Shown here piece after piece: positions 53,701 to 57,919 of a stretch of 64,000 nucleotides of DNA; position 1 is the stretch's first letter, and each line of letters starts with the position of its first letter. The translations under genes were made by a program, and so were the position numbers. Location of the stretch: the NCBI RefSeq assembly GCF_029784165.1, contig NC_073696.1, positions 114,236,665 to 114,300,664 of the forward strand, in the 5' to 3' direction. The stretch is from Wyeomyia smithii. Its lineage: Eukaryota > Arthropoda > Insecta > Diptera > Culicidae. The notes under the pieces are model-generated. The model saw only the letters and a list, made by a program, of their open reading frames with translations, made no database searches and was not told where the DNA came from.

Positions 53701-54827
53701 CACAGAAGACAAAACTTGGGACGATTTCATCCAGCTAGTAGATTCACATATCTTAATCATGCAACAAAAGCGCACCTGTCCGCACCGCTTCTGTCATCGA
53801 ATATGCATTGAAAGATGAACCGAAGAGGGGACCACATGAGGATGCGAAGCACAGCAGTGTAGGAACATTATTGATTTCTCGACACGGTGTGACTCCTAGG
53901 CACTTCTGATGGATGATGCTTCCACTGTCTGCCAGAGAAAGCTCCGGGTTGCTCAGCTGCCGGAGTGAATCAATCTAATGCATATATTAAACAAGGGTGT
54001 GGATATCGTCGTCATCATCATTATCCCTGTCGTTACCGTTGTCTTTGCTGGGTGCACATGTTACAGTTCATAGTGTGCACACTCCAGACCGAAAATATTG
54101 CATCAAGCTCAAAAATGATGCTTCCATGACAACTGTTATGAATGAACAGTAGTAAAAAGACGATTCGCAAGATGTTCGCGAATATTGTTTTTAATACGTG
54201 TGACAATCTATGGAACAACTGAGCATATTGCTTTATGATTTTAAAGAAAAAATTTAAAAAACGAGTGAAAAAAAGGCTGGACTACGACGATCAACGACGA
54301 GCAAACATCTACAGTGACGATATTGTTATTCGATGTCAGAAATTCGGCAAAAAGTGTCTGCGTAGGAGAATTGATATTTCAAAGTTTTTTGTGTTATTAC
54401 AGCTAAAATGCAGACAACTTTCGACCAGAGCTTCACGTTCTCACTTTTCGTTTTCTGTTGAACAATTACAAACATACATCAAAATTGAAATCCCACACAC
54501 CTTAAGTGAAAAAGGAACACATTTGATTCCTATTGCGTAGTCTGCCGGATGTTTGCAGAATAGGTTTCAATTTTATTACTTTGCACTGGACAGGAAGATA
54601 CCGCTAGCACGAGCGGCCTCGTTACACTGAACTATTGCACTTACCTTCACTGTTTATACTGTAGCGGGGATTGGTCATGTCGACACGTTTCATGTCCTTG
54701 ATCCAATAGATCTTCGGCGGCGGCGCTCCGGTTGCCTTACATTGCATCACGGCCGTATGGCCAATTTCAATTACGCGCGTCGTTGGGCTCTGAGTGATGA
54801 CAGGAAAACCCGCGGGTGTTTTGTCAG
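5498..54827 (-). CDS. Lar: Lar receptor tyrosine phosphatase, partial gene (Ig2 to FN4)
   Basis: Overview of the host gene. Nine exons join in one frame on the minus strand and read through the LAR ectodomain from Ig2 to FN4. Lar is a single-pass neuronal cell-adhesion receptor. Its Ig domains bind extracellular ligands such as heparan-sulfate proteoglycans, and its cytoplasmic tandem PTP domains dephosphorylate tyrosines during axon guidance and synapse growth (family knowledge). The splice phases are compatible throughout: 1, 1, 0, 1, 0, 1, 2, 1, 1. Exon islands lie at 54.7, 43, 30, 14.5 and 5.6 kb. The signal peptide, Ig1, FN5-FN9, membrane segment and phosphatase domains are outside the window. 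Long stretches agree with Drosophila Lar, which makes the identification secure, and there are no stops or frameshifts in any exon. Confidence 0.97.
7082..7401 (+). pseudogene. 3' remnant of a Jockey-like LINE reverse transcriptase
   Basis: Two overlapping frames carry parts of a reverse transcriptase C-terminus. The first has LLNRFTAPKLIKMHKKLKNL. After a frameshift near 7190 comes AAMLYAVPIWSSCCSTRKKT followed by LQRIQNKILKMILKRPPWFG. The 'A.LYA.PIW' and 'LQ..QN..L..I...PW' patterns belong to the thumb/tail region of Jockey-clade elements. It is 5'-truncated, frameshifted and dead. It lies antisense to Lar. Confidence 0.8.
8324..9719. mobile_element. TA-flanked DNA element with CAGTRATCACCCGAT ends
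   Basis: The left end CAGTAATCACCCGATTATA (8324) matches the inverted right end, CAGTGATCACCCGATATTATC, which finishes at 9719. TA flanks both ends (8322-8323, 9720-9721). Motifs such as ggttttatcac recur just inside each end. There is no transposase frame over its 1.4 kb, and an unrelated tandem-unit repeat sits inside it. It is probably a degraded pogo/mariner derivative related to the 3318-3510 MITE (shared ATTTTATC ends). Confidence 0.65.
9240..9545. repeat. Two units of the 'ccaaatttggttccatttgcttgat' family
   Basis: It resembles the array at 11570-12325: each unit has caaatttggtt + catttgcttgattagttc + ttgtatggga + a G-rich gagggg stretch. It ends in a unique tail with ggcagacagacaagac. 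No coding capacity. Confidence 0.65.
9750..10340. repeat. Units of an 'accggaagtcaccatcttgaa' repeat in both orientations
   Basis: Short blocks recur: gacttccggtttctgg at 9837, gacctccggtttctg at 9961, and the inverse aaccggaagtcaccatc at 10060 and aaatcggaagtcaca at 10186. Spacers such as catatgagtatttcc/ggaaatactcatat separate them. Period is near 120-130 bp. Open frames here are accidental. Confidence 0.6.
11570..12325. repeat. Tandem array of about five 140-bp degenerate units
   Basis: It begins with agctgaccaggcaaacttcg, a lead sequence common to an insect repeat family as far as I recall. Units recur with ccaaatttggtt at about 11766, 12053 and (variants) 11911 and 12193. Each is followed by catttgcttgat, gttttttgagttgt-like text, tttgtatgggacccctcc and a ggggtgtcgaacnaccat block. 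Divergence between units suggests an old array. No open frame of note. Confidence 0.7.
14101..14237 (-). CDS. Lar: Lar exon: second part of FN3
   Basis: 137 nt, phase 2 in, phase 1 out, after a 457-nt intron. Acceptor catttcag, donor gtaagt. It reads RIPNTETYTLSSLYPDTLYY, FWLAARSQRGEGATTPPIPV and RTKQY. The split codon CA|A gives Q, so the junction is HHQ-RIPNTETYTL. It closes FN3 domain 3 with the LYYFWLAARS strand. Confidence 0.96.
14695..14845 (-). CDS. Lar: Lar exon: first part of FN3
   Basis: 151 nt, phase 1 in, phase 2 out. The acceptor is tttcag and the donor gtacgt. A donor four bases downstream (gtatta) would break the frame. It reads GVPSQPSNFRATDIGETAVT, LQWSRPTHSGENIVHYELYW and NDTYANEQHH, the A-C' strands of FN3 domain 3. 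NDT is a probable N-glycosylation site. The upstream intron is 14.9 kb and carries the Penelope-like palindrome. Confidence 0.96.
16800..17225. repeat. About 220-bp unit repeated twice, start of a third
   Basis: Unit 1 (about 16806-16996) and unit 2 (about 16997-17223) share gctgccc, acagaatg.ctgcttg.gttg, attattaac.ttc and atttgcctt.aaaaa.gcat in the same order. gctgccccaacac near 17229 starts a third copy. The array is followed by a GC-rich segment (17240-17420). Similarity is partial and there is no open frame. Confidence 0.55.
18193..18300. mobile_element. 108-bp palindromic MITE flanked by TTAA
   Basis: The arms GCGGGTATTAGACGAAGCAA (from 18193) and its inverse ending at 18299 (GCAGGTATTAGACGAAGCAA read on the other strand) continue inward as ctatttttggtacgaatttt. 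Together they form a near-complete hairpin. TTAA stands at 18189-18192 and again at 18301-18304, as expected for piggyBac-type TTAA target duplication. Mirror-image frames on both strands are a by-product of the palindrome. Confidence 0.75.
18924..20399 (-). pseudogene. Penelope-like reverse transcriptase/GIY-YIG endonuclease, left copy, 5'-truncated
   Basis: About 491 codons from VVDSFEFVDYINKIILPPGY to the stop. RT motif A is VLVSFDVVSLFTNIP, motif B GTVMGSPLSPILAELVLENL and motif C LRKFVDDFIFALP. The C-terminal third has the GIY-YIG nuclease typical of Penelope-like elements: CVIYSIPCTDCQMCYIGMTR followed by the arginine-containing NQLKTRLSGHKSNI. Full elements have about 300 more N-terminal residues, missing here. 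The frame stays open 5' of 20399 only because it reads antisense through the other copy, so those 30 residues are artefact. It is a retroelement enzyme unrelated to Lar. Confidence 0.9.
20401..21795 (+). pseudogene. Penelope-like reverse transcriptase/GIY-YIG endonuclease, right copy, more truncated
   Basis: 464 codons, starting inside RT motif A at VSLFTNIP. The first codon is GTG at the palindrome junction and is not a genuine start. It is the same protein as the left copy except for FILALP versus FIFALP, a P-to-L change before QIRLAY, and D-to-N before PVPST. Motif B GTVMGSPLSPILAE, FVDDF and the GIY-YIG block (MCYIGMTRNQLKTRLSGHKS) are intact. Without the N-terminus or a start codon it cannot make a complete protein. 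Confidence 0.9.
22848..23230. other. Unassigned interval before the hAT-like MITE
   Basis: Contains caactttgctgaagacatca (22883-22902), a phrase that also appears in variant form near 22573, 46660 and 48870 and so is probably repeat-derived, followed by a GC-richer run with ctctcgctcg/ctcgcgtgc motifs. No gene recognised. Confidence 0.4.
23240..23628. mobile_element. hAT-like MITE, 389 bp
   Basis: The ends CAGGGATGCCACAT and CAGTGATGCCACAT are inverted. The flanking 8-mers CGAGTAGG (23232-23239) and CGAGTGGA (23629-23636) agree at 6 of 8 positions, consistent with a decayed 8-bp hAT duplication. Inside, tacagatttt-type phrases repeat near both ends (23278, 23306, 23341, 23550, 23604). No transposase. 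Confidence 0.65.
24499..24573 (-). other. tRNA-like sequence in foldback, left arm (not a functional tRNA)
   Basis: The minus strand has an A-box-like TAGTTTAATTGGTCAAAAC, in which GTTT/AAAC can form a D stem. A perfect T arm follows, GCGGG-TTCAAGT-CCCGT, with a B-box. The anticodon stem is very weak and the acceptor stem pairs about 6 of 7 only with an irregular spacer. It is more likely a tRNA-derived module of the repeat than a gene. Confidence 0.6.
24947..25017 (+). other. tRNA-like sequence in foldback, right arm
   Basis: The plus-strand equivalent of the left-arm copy: GTTTAATTAGTCAAAAC, ACACCATACCGGAGACAGGG, then GCGGGTTCAAGTCCCGT and CGGGATG. The T arm is perfect. The anticodon arm does not fold well. 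Confidence 0.6.
25651..26034 (-). mobile_element. tRNA-derived SINE (Feilai-like), copy 1, with target duplication
   Basis: On the minus strand: A-box region ggcctagtgaggttggtaac (26010-25991), B-box GGTTCGAATCC (25963-25953), about 290 nt of body, then a poly(A) tail (the T run after 25660). The direct repeat ACTTTATATCTTT at 25651-25663 and 26022-26034 is the target-site duplication; it merges with the tail. The name Feilai-like rests on memory of Aedes SINEs, so treat it as provisional. Confidence 0.85.
27531..27870 (-). mobile_element. tRNA-derived SINE, copy 2, same family and orientation
   Basis: Close relative of the copy at 25651. The body is shared (cttattttccgtcggtctag, ttttcgcctcagaaaatctc, tgtgagtggatcacgc). 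The B-box GGTTCGAATCC is inverse at 27803-27813 and the A-box is inverse at 27832-27851. The target duplication ACTTGAACA lies at 27531-27539 and 27862-27870. It lacks a block of about 40 nt present in copy 1. Confidence 0.85.
29704..29896 (-). CDS. Lar: Lar exon: second part of FN2
   Basis: 193 nt, phase 0 in, phase 1 out, separated from the preceding exon by a 261-nt intron. Acceptor aaatag, donor gtaatt. It reads GYKVYYTTSPNQPEASWESQ, MVDNSELTTISELTPHAIYT, IRVQAFTSMGAGPMSNPVQV and KTQQ. This completes FN2 with the YTIRVQAF F strand and the SMGAGPMS F-G loop. It is nearly identical to Drosophila Lar over its whole length. Confidence 0.97.
30158..30258 (-). CDS. Lar: Lar exon: first part of FN2
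   Basis: 101 nt, phase 1 in, phase 0 out. Acceptor ttttccag followed by AGATGG. A second AG lies two bases downstream, but only the first keeps the frame. Donor gtaagt. It reads EMESAPRSIQVRPLSSSTMV then ITWEPPETPNGQVT, the A-C strands of FN2 with the conserved tryptophan and PP turn. The first residue depends on splicing: E after direct joining to FN1, K if the microexon is included. Confidence 0.96.
31749..31772 (-). CDS. Lar: Candidate 24-nt Lar microexon between FN1 and FN2
   Basis: On the minus strand the acceptor gcgaacag is followed by 24 nt and then a perfect donor, gtaagtaa. The phase is 1-1, so inclusion keeps the frame. It adds GDSAYGGS after TGET and changes the next residue from E to K (A|AG instead of G|AG), giving TGET-GDSAYGGS-KMESAPRS. 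No AG dinucleotide occurs for about 80 nt upstream of the acceptor. That long AG-free zone, with a pyrimidine-rich stretch tatctcttcccatctc inside it, is typical of a microexon with a distant branch point. The peptide is glycine/serine rich, as expected of a linker insert. Seen: sequence, phases, splice sites. Inferred: that it is used. Confidence 0.72.
34010..34782 (+). mobile_element. 3' end of a LINE with CCHC-like C-terminal motif
   Basis: A plus-strand frame to 34276 has CGEGYHDIEHVVWSCPVHRD. This is the C-x(2-4)-H-x-x-x-H-x(4)-C type motif found at the C-terminus of LOA/I/Jockey-group reverse transcriptases ('H.l..C'). SKLITSLRAEGREPAVPVRD and VLASRDLPYMSLIYIFLKSI follow. An untranslated tail with a run of A at 34769-34781 closes it. 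It is strongly 5'-truncated and dead. Confidence 0.75.
34890..35265 (-). mobile_element. Left part of a second tRNA-like foldback, interrupted by an RTE
   Basis: Shares the start cattaaaggtgtgtgcagctg, gaagcgaaaaataagcgaact, ttggaaaaatatac and the tRNA-like stretch (inverse, 34987-35070) with the element at 24403. It also shares tatatgcgtatcacattcaa and cgttatttatgcgactgaaa. The opposite terminus, inverted, appears at 38187-38245 beyond the RTE element. Confidence 0.7.
35635..36130 (+). pseudogene. RTE apurinic-like endonuclease domain, frameshifted
   Basis: Two frames share the domain. One has LARELQRQRVEIAAIQKVRW; the other has YSGGKAAERSVGFVVLGNQE, RVIRWMPQDDRICVLRIKGK and NYNLINTYAKPTNDKSDEVI. 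A diverged GDANAQVGREEF follows at 36057 in another frame. AIQKVRW, GF.V and GDANAQVG correspond to the E, G and D/N active-site blocks of APE-type LINE endonucleases. At least two frameshifts and a stop at 36007 kill it. Confidence 0.8.
36139..38151 (+). pseudogene. RTE reverse transcriptase and C-terminal domain, broken
   Basis: In pieces. Linker: IDSDHYLVVCKIRARLSN. RT fingers: EEVKKVISELKNGKAAGKDG and NPAELLKAG. Motif A: NFKAAYDSVKRNELW. Motif B region: GLKQDDALSNLLFNIALEGA (family consensus has QGD, here QDD). Motif C: LLGFADDIGIDRK. C-terminal tail: RAGHVARMPDARAAKTIFSR and RLRGRPRMRWICAVGEDART. Stops at 36604, 36978, 37543 and 37682 plus frameshifts separate them. The tail pattern is diagnostic of RTE/BovB-like insect elements. 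Confidence 0.85.
38187..38245. repeat. Right terminus of the interrupted tRNA-like foldback
   Basis: atcatattttcagttcgcct + atttttcgctttcacagctg + cacacactgtctgcctttaa is the inverse of the element's outer end (compare 24412-24476 and 34930-34975). This places the RTE inside the foldback. Confidence 0.65.
38589..39403. mobile_element. Foldback element, 0.8 kb
   Basis: The left end GGGTCATTCTATATCAACTG and inverted right end GGGTCATTTCATCTCAAGTG continue as long arms: gatttaaggtcattatgcaa at 38677 versus ttgcataatgaccttaaatc at 39308; cgtcaaaaagtctagttttc at 38758 versus its inverse at 39213. The centre includes catctggcaacactg-like text (39090) and accccgaggtatggtgat (38980). A possible CATAAG duplication flanks it (38584-38589, 39403-39408). 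Related sequence at 49840-50420. Confidence 0.75.
40010..40860 (+). pseudogene. CR1/Jockey-like LINE reverse transcriptase remnant
   Basis: Recognisable pieces: LHADFSNAFDRIDIPMLLLK (motif A, near 40026), PQGSHLGPLL-like VPQGSHLGPL (40207), TDDIKLFLG after a frameshift (40297), MDLGIILDFKLAVIEHYNTI and HITYVRSMLEYCSILWSPFI. It ends in taaataaataaataag (40842-40858). GSHLGP and TDD(I/L)KL(F/Y)L link it to the copy at 59976-61240. Several stops and frameshifts. Confidence 0.8.
40694..40751. repeat. Imperfect hairpin in the LINE 3' region
   Basis: gaaaaggaaataatgttcag (40694 onward) is inverted as ctggacattatttccttttc ending at 40751. Arms are about 27 nt with three mismatches and a very short loop. 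Possibly an RNA-level 3' hairpin of the LINE. Confidence 0.6.
42854..43004 (-). CDS. Lar: Lar exon: second half of FN1
   Basis: 151 nt, phase 0 in, phase 1 out. Acceptor cctttgcag, donor gtattt, which is weaker than the other donors. It reads AFSEISGIITMFYVVRTLSP, YTEYEFYVIAVNNIGRGPPS and LPATCTTGET. The YEFYVIAVNNIG core is the typical FN3 F-G strand pattern. The next constitutive exon is 12.6 kb away at 30158-30258. A 24-nt microexon in between can be spliced to this phase-1 donor. Confidence 0.96.
43174..43307 (-). CDS. Lar: Lar exon: first half of FN1
   Basis: 134 nt, entered in phase 1 and left in phase 0. The upstream intron is only 67 nt (43308-43374), the shortest here. The acceptor is atgcag and the donor gtgagc. 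It reads LPAAPTDVTISEVTATQVRL, then EWSYKGPEDLQYYVIQYKPK and NANQ: the A-C strands of a fibronectin type III fold with its conserved tryptophan and tyrosines. The joining codon T|CG gives the serine that follows VKVQ in the preceding exon. Confidence 0.95.
43375..43761 (-). CDS. Lar: Lar exon: second half of Ig2 and all of Ig3
   Basis: 387 nt, phase 1 in and phase 1 out, about 129 residues. Acceptor ctgcag, donor gtaagtaa. It opens with SLQIDNSEESDMGRYECVAE, which supplies the second Ig2 cysteine. The linker NLYVKVRRVPPTFSRPPEP follows, then Ig3 with its two cysteines in LTLTCVAVGS and NYTCVASS. It ends in LVKVQ. The Ig2-Ig3 linker is uninterrupted, so the vertebrate meB splice site does not exist in this gene. 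The Ig3 sequon NYT is a likely N-glycosylation site. Confidence 0.97.
44957..46128. mobile_element. TIR element of unknown superfamily, 1.17 kb
   Basis: The ends CTAGAGCAAGCGCACCGGTG and (inverse) CTAAGAGCAAGCCCACCAGT are inverted repeats. Near both ends gttgctat/atagcaac and gttgccaa/ttggcaac phrases recur (44990-45130 and 45945-46080), giving subterminal repeats. No transposase frame and no sure target duplication, so the class is open. Confidence 0.6.
47151..48480. repeat. Tandem array of four ~290-bp units, two length classes
   Basis: caccaaaaggtaccagttgc starts units at 47151, 47448 and 47737; a variant (caccaaaaggtgccagttgc) starts one at 48193. Intervals are 297, 289 and 456. Each unit has attattctcgtttactgg, tccgtccagaattccag, gaaaccggca.gagatgaccg, aacacaaacatgcatttttg and tttttccgctagcagcagca. 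The long third unit, and partly the fourth, keep an extra block (gcgtccgtatgt ... gcgccggccgctgtcgt) that units 1-2 have lost. Repeated frames across it are by-products. Confidence 0.85.
49225..49695 (-). mobile_element. tRNA-headed repeat (SINE-like), copy A
   Basis: On the minus strand a tRNA-like head (49693-49615) has gagctccgtagccacaaggt, cgctttggtaagcgg (a clear stem-loop) and B-box GGGTTCGAATCTTAG. A body follows, ending near ctctggtcgcagtgatgagt and ccacacagaaaaaaaaaatg. The same family lies on the opposite strand at 57920-58665. Confidence 0.7.
49840..50420. repeat. Relative of the 38589-39403 foldback
   Basis: Shares ttaattatagcttgaaaagcatgatgtc-type text, ttgatacatgaattt, gacagtgttgccagatatg (50008), ccatcgtgtt.ctga and caccccgaggtatta.gag with the 38589 element. 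A second, diverged block follows at 50170-50420 with cagtgttgccagttatg (50318). Probably a partial tandem or nested copy. Confidence 0.6.
51050..51200. repeat. Degenerate relative of the tRNA-headed repeat
   Basis: Matches copy A in gagaataaacccatgcgtaa, gtctgattctac.tagattc and a decayed head (ttgaggctacgagtctc). Strand equivalent to copy A. Confidence 0.5.
54645..54827 (-). CDS. Lar: Lar exon: first half of Ig2
   Basis: 183 nt, entered and left in phase 1, giving about 61 residues. It starts after acceptor ttgcag and ends at donor gtaagt. The reading begins ADKTPAGFPVITQSPTTRVI and contains the first Ig2 cysteine in MQCKATGAPPPKIYWIK, with the core tryptophan. It ends in PRYSINSE plus the first base of a glycine codon. 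The matching Drosophila segment has the same DKTPAGFPVITQ start. The downstream intron falls exactly where vertebrate LAR-family genes insert microexon meA in the Ig2 D-E loop (see findings). Start and end are fixed by splice consensus and phase. Confidence 0.95.
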
Positions 54828-56629
54828 CTGCAACGAGAAAACAAAGATCGGAGAAAAAAGCAAGCATCAGTGCACCGTCAACATAGGGCTAGTCGTTGTC
54901 GGCTATCTGGTGGCGATTCTAGTCAAAGGCCTGGCTGCCTGCGCTAGCCAACTAAAGCGACAGCCTGGTGAGGGCGAATTTCATTAGTGGAAACTGCCAC
55001 CGACAGCCGACAGAACGAGGTTTATTGCAACCGAACACAAAGTGAAGACAACAGTGGAAAGATTTCGGAGTTGATGAAATTAATTTCGACTGCCACGGCA
55101 AATGGAAGTTCGAGTGAAATAATTTAGAGTGATGGTTTTTGGTGATTTTCATCAGTTTTGGTAACAAGAGGTCATAGCATTCCGTCGCTGGTAAACTTTG
55201 GTGTTTTTGTTTGTGAGATCATCGTTCTTTGTTCGCAATGATTTTATCATGTGTTTTATAAAATTAATTGCTGTCAATCAAATTTAACATTAAATTATAC
55301 TTCTTTCTCTGCCATCTGCGTAATAATAATAATTATGTAATGGGTAATGTGTTCGGAACATTGCTGCTATTGATTCACAAATACATTGAAAGTGAATGTA
55401 TTTCCCAAAACTCTGATGAGACTTTAAATCTTGCACAGGAATGTTTAATCGTTGGTTAAATCGCTGCACTAAAAATCGTCACGGAAAATCAACAACGTTT
55501 TCACTCGCATTTTCGAATGTCTGATTGATACCGGGCGCCACGAGTTCTTGTATATTAATTAGCGAAATTTAAATGGAAATTTCGCCTCACTATACCCACT
55601 TTTTCGAGGCAATTGTCACTTATTTCGCTAGTCCGCCGGGAACGCAGAATTTGTCGTTACCATATTTTAGAAACTTTCTCATTCCCCGCGCTCTCGCGCC
55701 GAGTTTAAATTTATTCATAAAATGCACGAATCTTACCGAAGGTATCAGTCCGGAAACAAGTCGAGCTAATTTCGGAGACAGCCGCTAATAAAATCAGTTG
55801 CCAACAGTTGCGGGCTCCCTTCCGGTTCCCGCCATAATACGCCGCCTTCCGGTCGGGTGATTAATTGAAAATTATTTGCTACCCAATAAACGAATCGCAT
55901 TTATTTCCCGCCGAAACTTGAGTGCCATACCCGAGAATATAGTGTAGCATCGGATCCGCACCATCCTGTGCCACGCTGACGACGGCATACCCTGCTATAC
56001 GAGTTGTTATTATTCAAGGGAAATTTGACGTTTTCCGTTTTGGTTTCGTGCCGTGATCCTATCCACCGGCGGCGACCGAAAGCGCAAAACGCCAGAGCTG
56101 GAGCGCATCTGGGCAGAGAAGTTGGAATTCACTCGTCTGGCGTGAACAAAAAAAACGACACAAAAAAGACAGATAGCTATGTCGGTATGAGAGAGAAAGC
56201 AGGAGAGCGAGAGCGTCGGAAACGTTCAGTCAATTTGTCAAACAGAACATCCGCGCCAACTGTATAATAAGGACATAATGTGTTTGTGCAAAGTTCTCAA
56301 GATGCAGGCAAGAAAGTGAAAAACTAGTGCGTCACATTTGCCACACACCGGCCTGATTGTAGGCATTCTAGTTAGAGGATATCTGCATAAGGTCAGATTT
56401 GTGCCAATCAAGGGCGGTTTTTGAGATATTTTCTATGATAAATGGCTCGCCGAAATGAAATTTTGCAGAATGTTGACGCTTGTTTCCGCCTGGAAAAGTA
56501 TAGCAAGCACTGTTGAAACCAAGATTCAAAATAAGACCCAACATGCTGATTGCTATATACCGATCGATTTAGTTCGTCGATGTCTTTTTGACGCGAAAAT
56601 TCACTCAGCACTGGTTTCGCCCTTGAACT

Positions 56630-56930
56630 AAAAATGCTGTTGAAACCGAACGAAACCATCACTGGGAAACGATATCGACTACTATCGATGCGATTAAACC
56701 GAGTACTTTGCGAAAAACGGCCCCAATACGAGCAGAGGCACGAAAAGTGATTTCGCTGCATGACAACGTTCGGTCTCATGCTGCTAAAGCCGTTTAAAGT
56801 TACATAGAAATGCTCAAATGGGAAGTCTTATCCCACCTGCCAAATTTCCCAGACATTGCGAGCTGATATGGTCTCGATTTCATTTTTCTGGAATACATGC
56901 AGCGTCATAAGCTCTTCTCTGTTTTTTAGA
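56630..56930 (+). pseudogene. mariner transposase relic
   Basis: The reading LLKPNETITGKRYRLLSMRL, NRVLCEKRPQYEQRHE, then after a one-base frameshift KVISLHDNVRSHAAKAV, matches the middle of mariner transposases. Those carry LL.PN.TIT...Y and HDNARPH around the second catalytic aspartate. The aspartate of HDN is kept, but the region of the third aspartate is degraded (a stop after AKAV, then further frameshifts). The copy is truncated at both ends and dead. Confidence 0.8.
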
Positions 56931-57209
56931 ATTTGACATTCAACAATATCGCACGCTTAGCCTTGGGGCTAATAGCGGTCTCGATCAACTAGATTAGTTG
57001 AGAGAATTCGTTATCGATATTGTTTTTGGCACATTTTGTATGTGTAGGATAAGTACAACGATACACCGTGCCCCAGTGCTGAGTCGAGAAAATTTCCAGC
57101 TCGAAAAGATCCTCGACTCGATCGGGAATCGAACCCGATATCACAACCGTGTGGGAGAGCTAGCCGACCGACATCGCTAACCACAGAGCCACGGGGAATT
57201 TGACATTCA
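56929..57209 (-). mobile_element. 253-bp tRNA-derived SINE with 14-bp target duplication
   Basis: The body (56943-57195) on the minus strand begins ccccgtggctctgtggttag, an A-box-like sequence, followed by B-box GGTTCGATTCC (57135-57125). It ends near cttagccccaaggctaatag-type text without a poly(A) run. The direct repeat GAATTTGACATTCA at 56929-56942 and 57196-57209 is perfect. It belongs to a different family from the SINEs at 25651 and 27531. Confidence 0.88.
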
Positions 57210-57919
57210 TGAATACTGAATACTATGAACATATTTTTCATTAATAATAAACATGCTGCCAGTAGGCTTACCATTCAGGTAATACTTCTTTGAAACGAGG
57301 AGCTTTAAAACACAGTATCCCTTAAGGTGAAACTGGACGGTGCCTTTTTTCCACAAAGTTTTGAAGTTAGGTTTCTTTTCACTTGATGATTTCGAGCGGA
57401 AAAATCTCAGCTTTCAATTAATGAACAGTTCTCGAACGTATTTTCAATGATGTTCGAAAAAATTATCTTGCAAATGGACAGAATTCAATCACGAAATTTC
57501 CCCTTAACAAAATTGCCCTGAAAATGTTGAAACCTGGAACAAACATTGTTTATTTTAATAAAACGTGGTATTAGCTTTCCACTACACTTTTACACAAGTA
57601 TTTAGACCAAGTCTTAAAATTAAAATGGCATATAAGTTTAGTAGGTAAAATCTTTGAAAAATTGTATCTTTGAAGTTGTACAAAATTTATTACTCGACTT
57701 GAAAAAAAAAACTTAGAAGAAAAAAATTAAATCTTATGTCAATAAATGCAATGTTTTTCTAATCTCAAAAACACTAAAAGCATTTCTGATTCAAATTACA
57801 TCGGGAATCGTTATTCACAACCAAAATAGTTTATTTACAAATAAGGCAATATTCAATTTGTCAGGAAGTTTGTTCATCCAGAGTACGAATAACAGTAGTT
57901 CTAAGTGGCTTCCTTAAGA

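Larger units (their letters stand above)
43762..54644. other. Lar intron inside Ig2 (10.9 kb), at the vertebrate meA position
   Basis: No exon is recognisable inside. It contains a TIR element (44957-46128), a tandem array (47151-48480), a tRNA-headed repeat (49225-49695), a relative of the 38589 foldback (49840-50420) and a degenerate relative at 51050-51195. 51200-54640 shows nothing identifiable by eye. A vertebrate-like microexon was not found, but a 9-27-nt exon could easily be missed. Confidence 0.75.

Noticed and set aside
54235..54540. 101-codon plus-strand frame as a host gene
   Set aside because: Lysine-rich AT-driven reading with no domain, start context or neighbouring exon.
56408..56779. 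123-codon minus-strand frame
   Set aside because: It overlaps the mariner relic on the opposite strand, where the recognisable transposase motifs lie.
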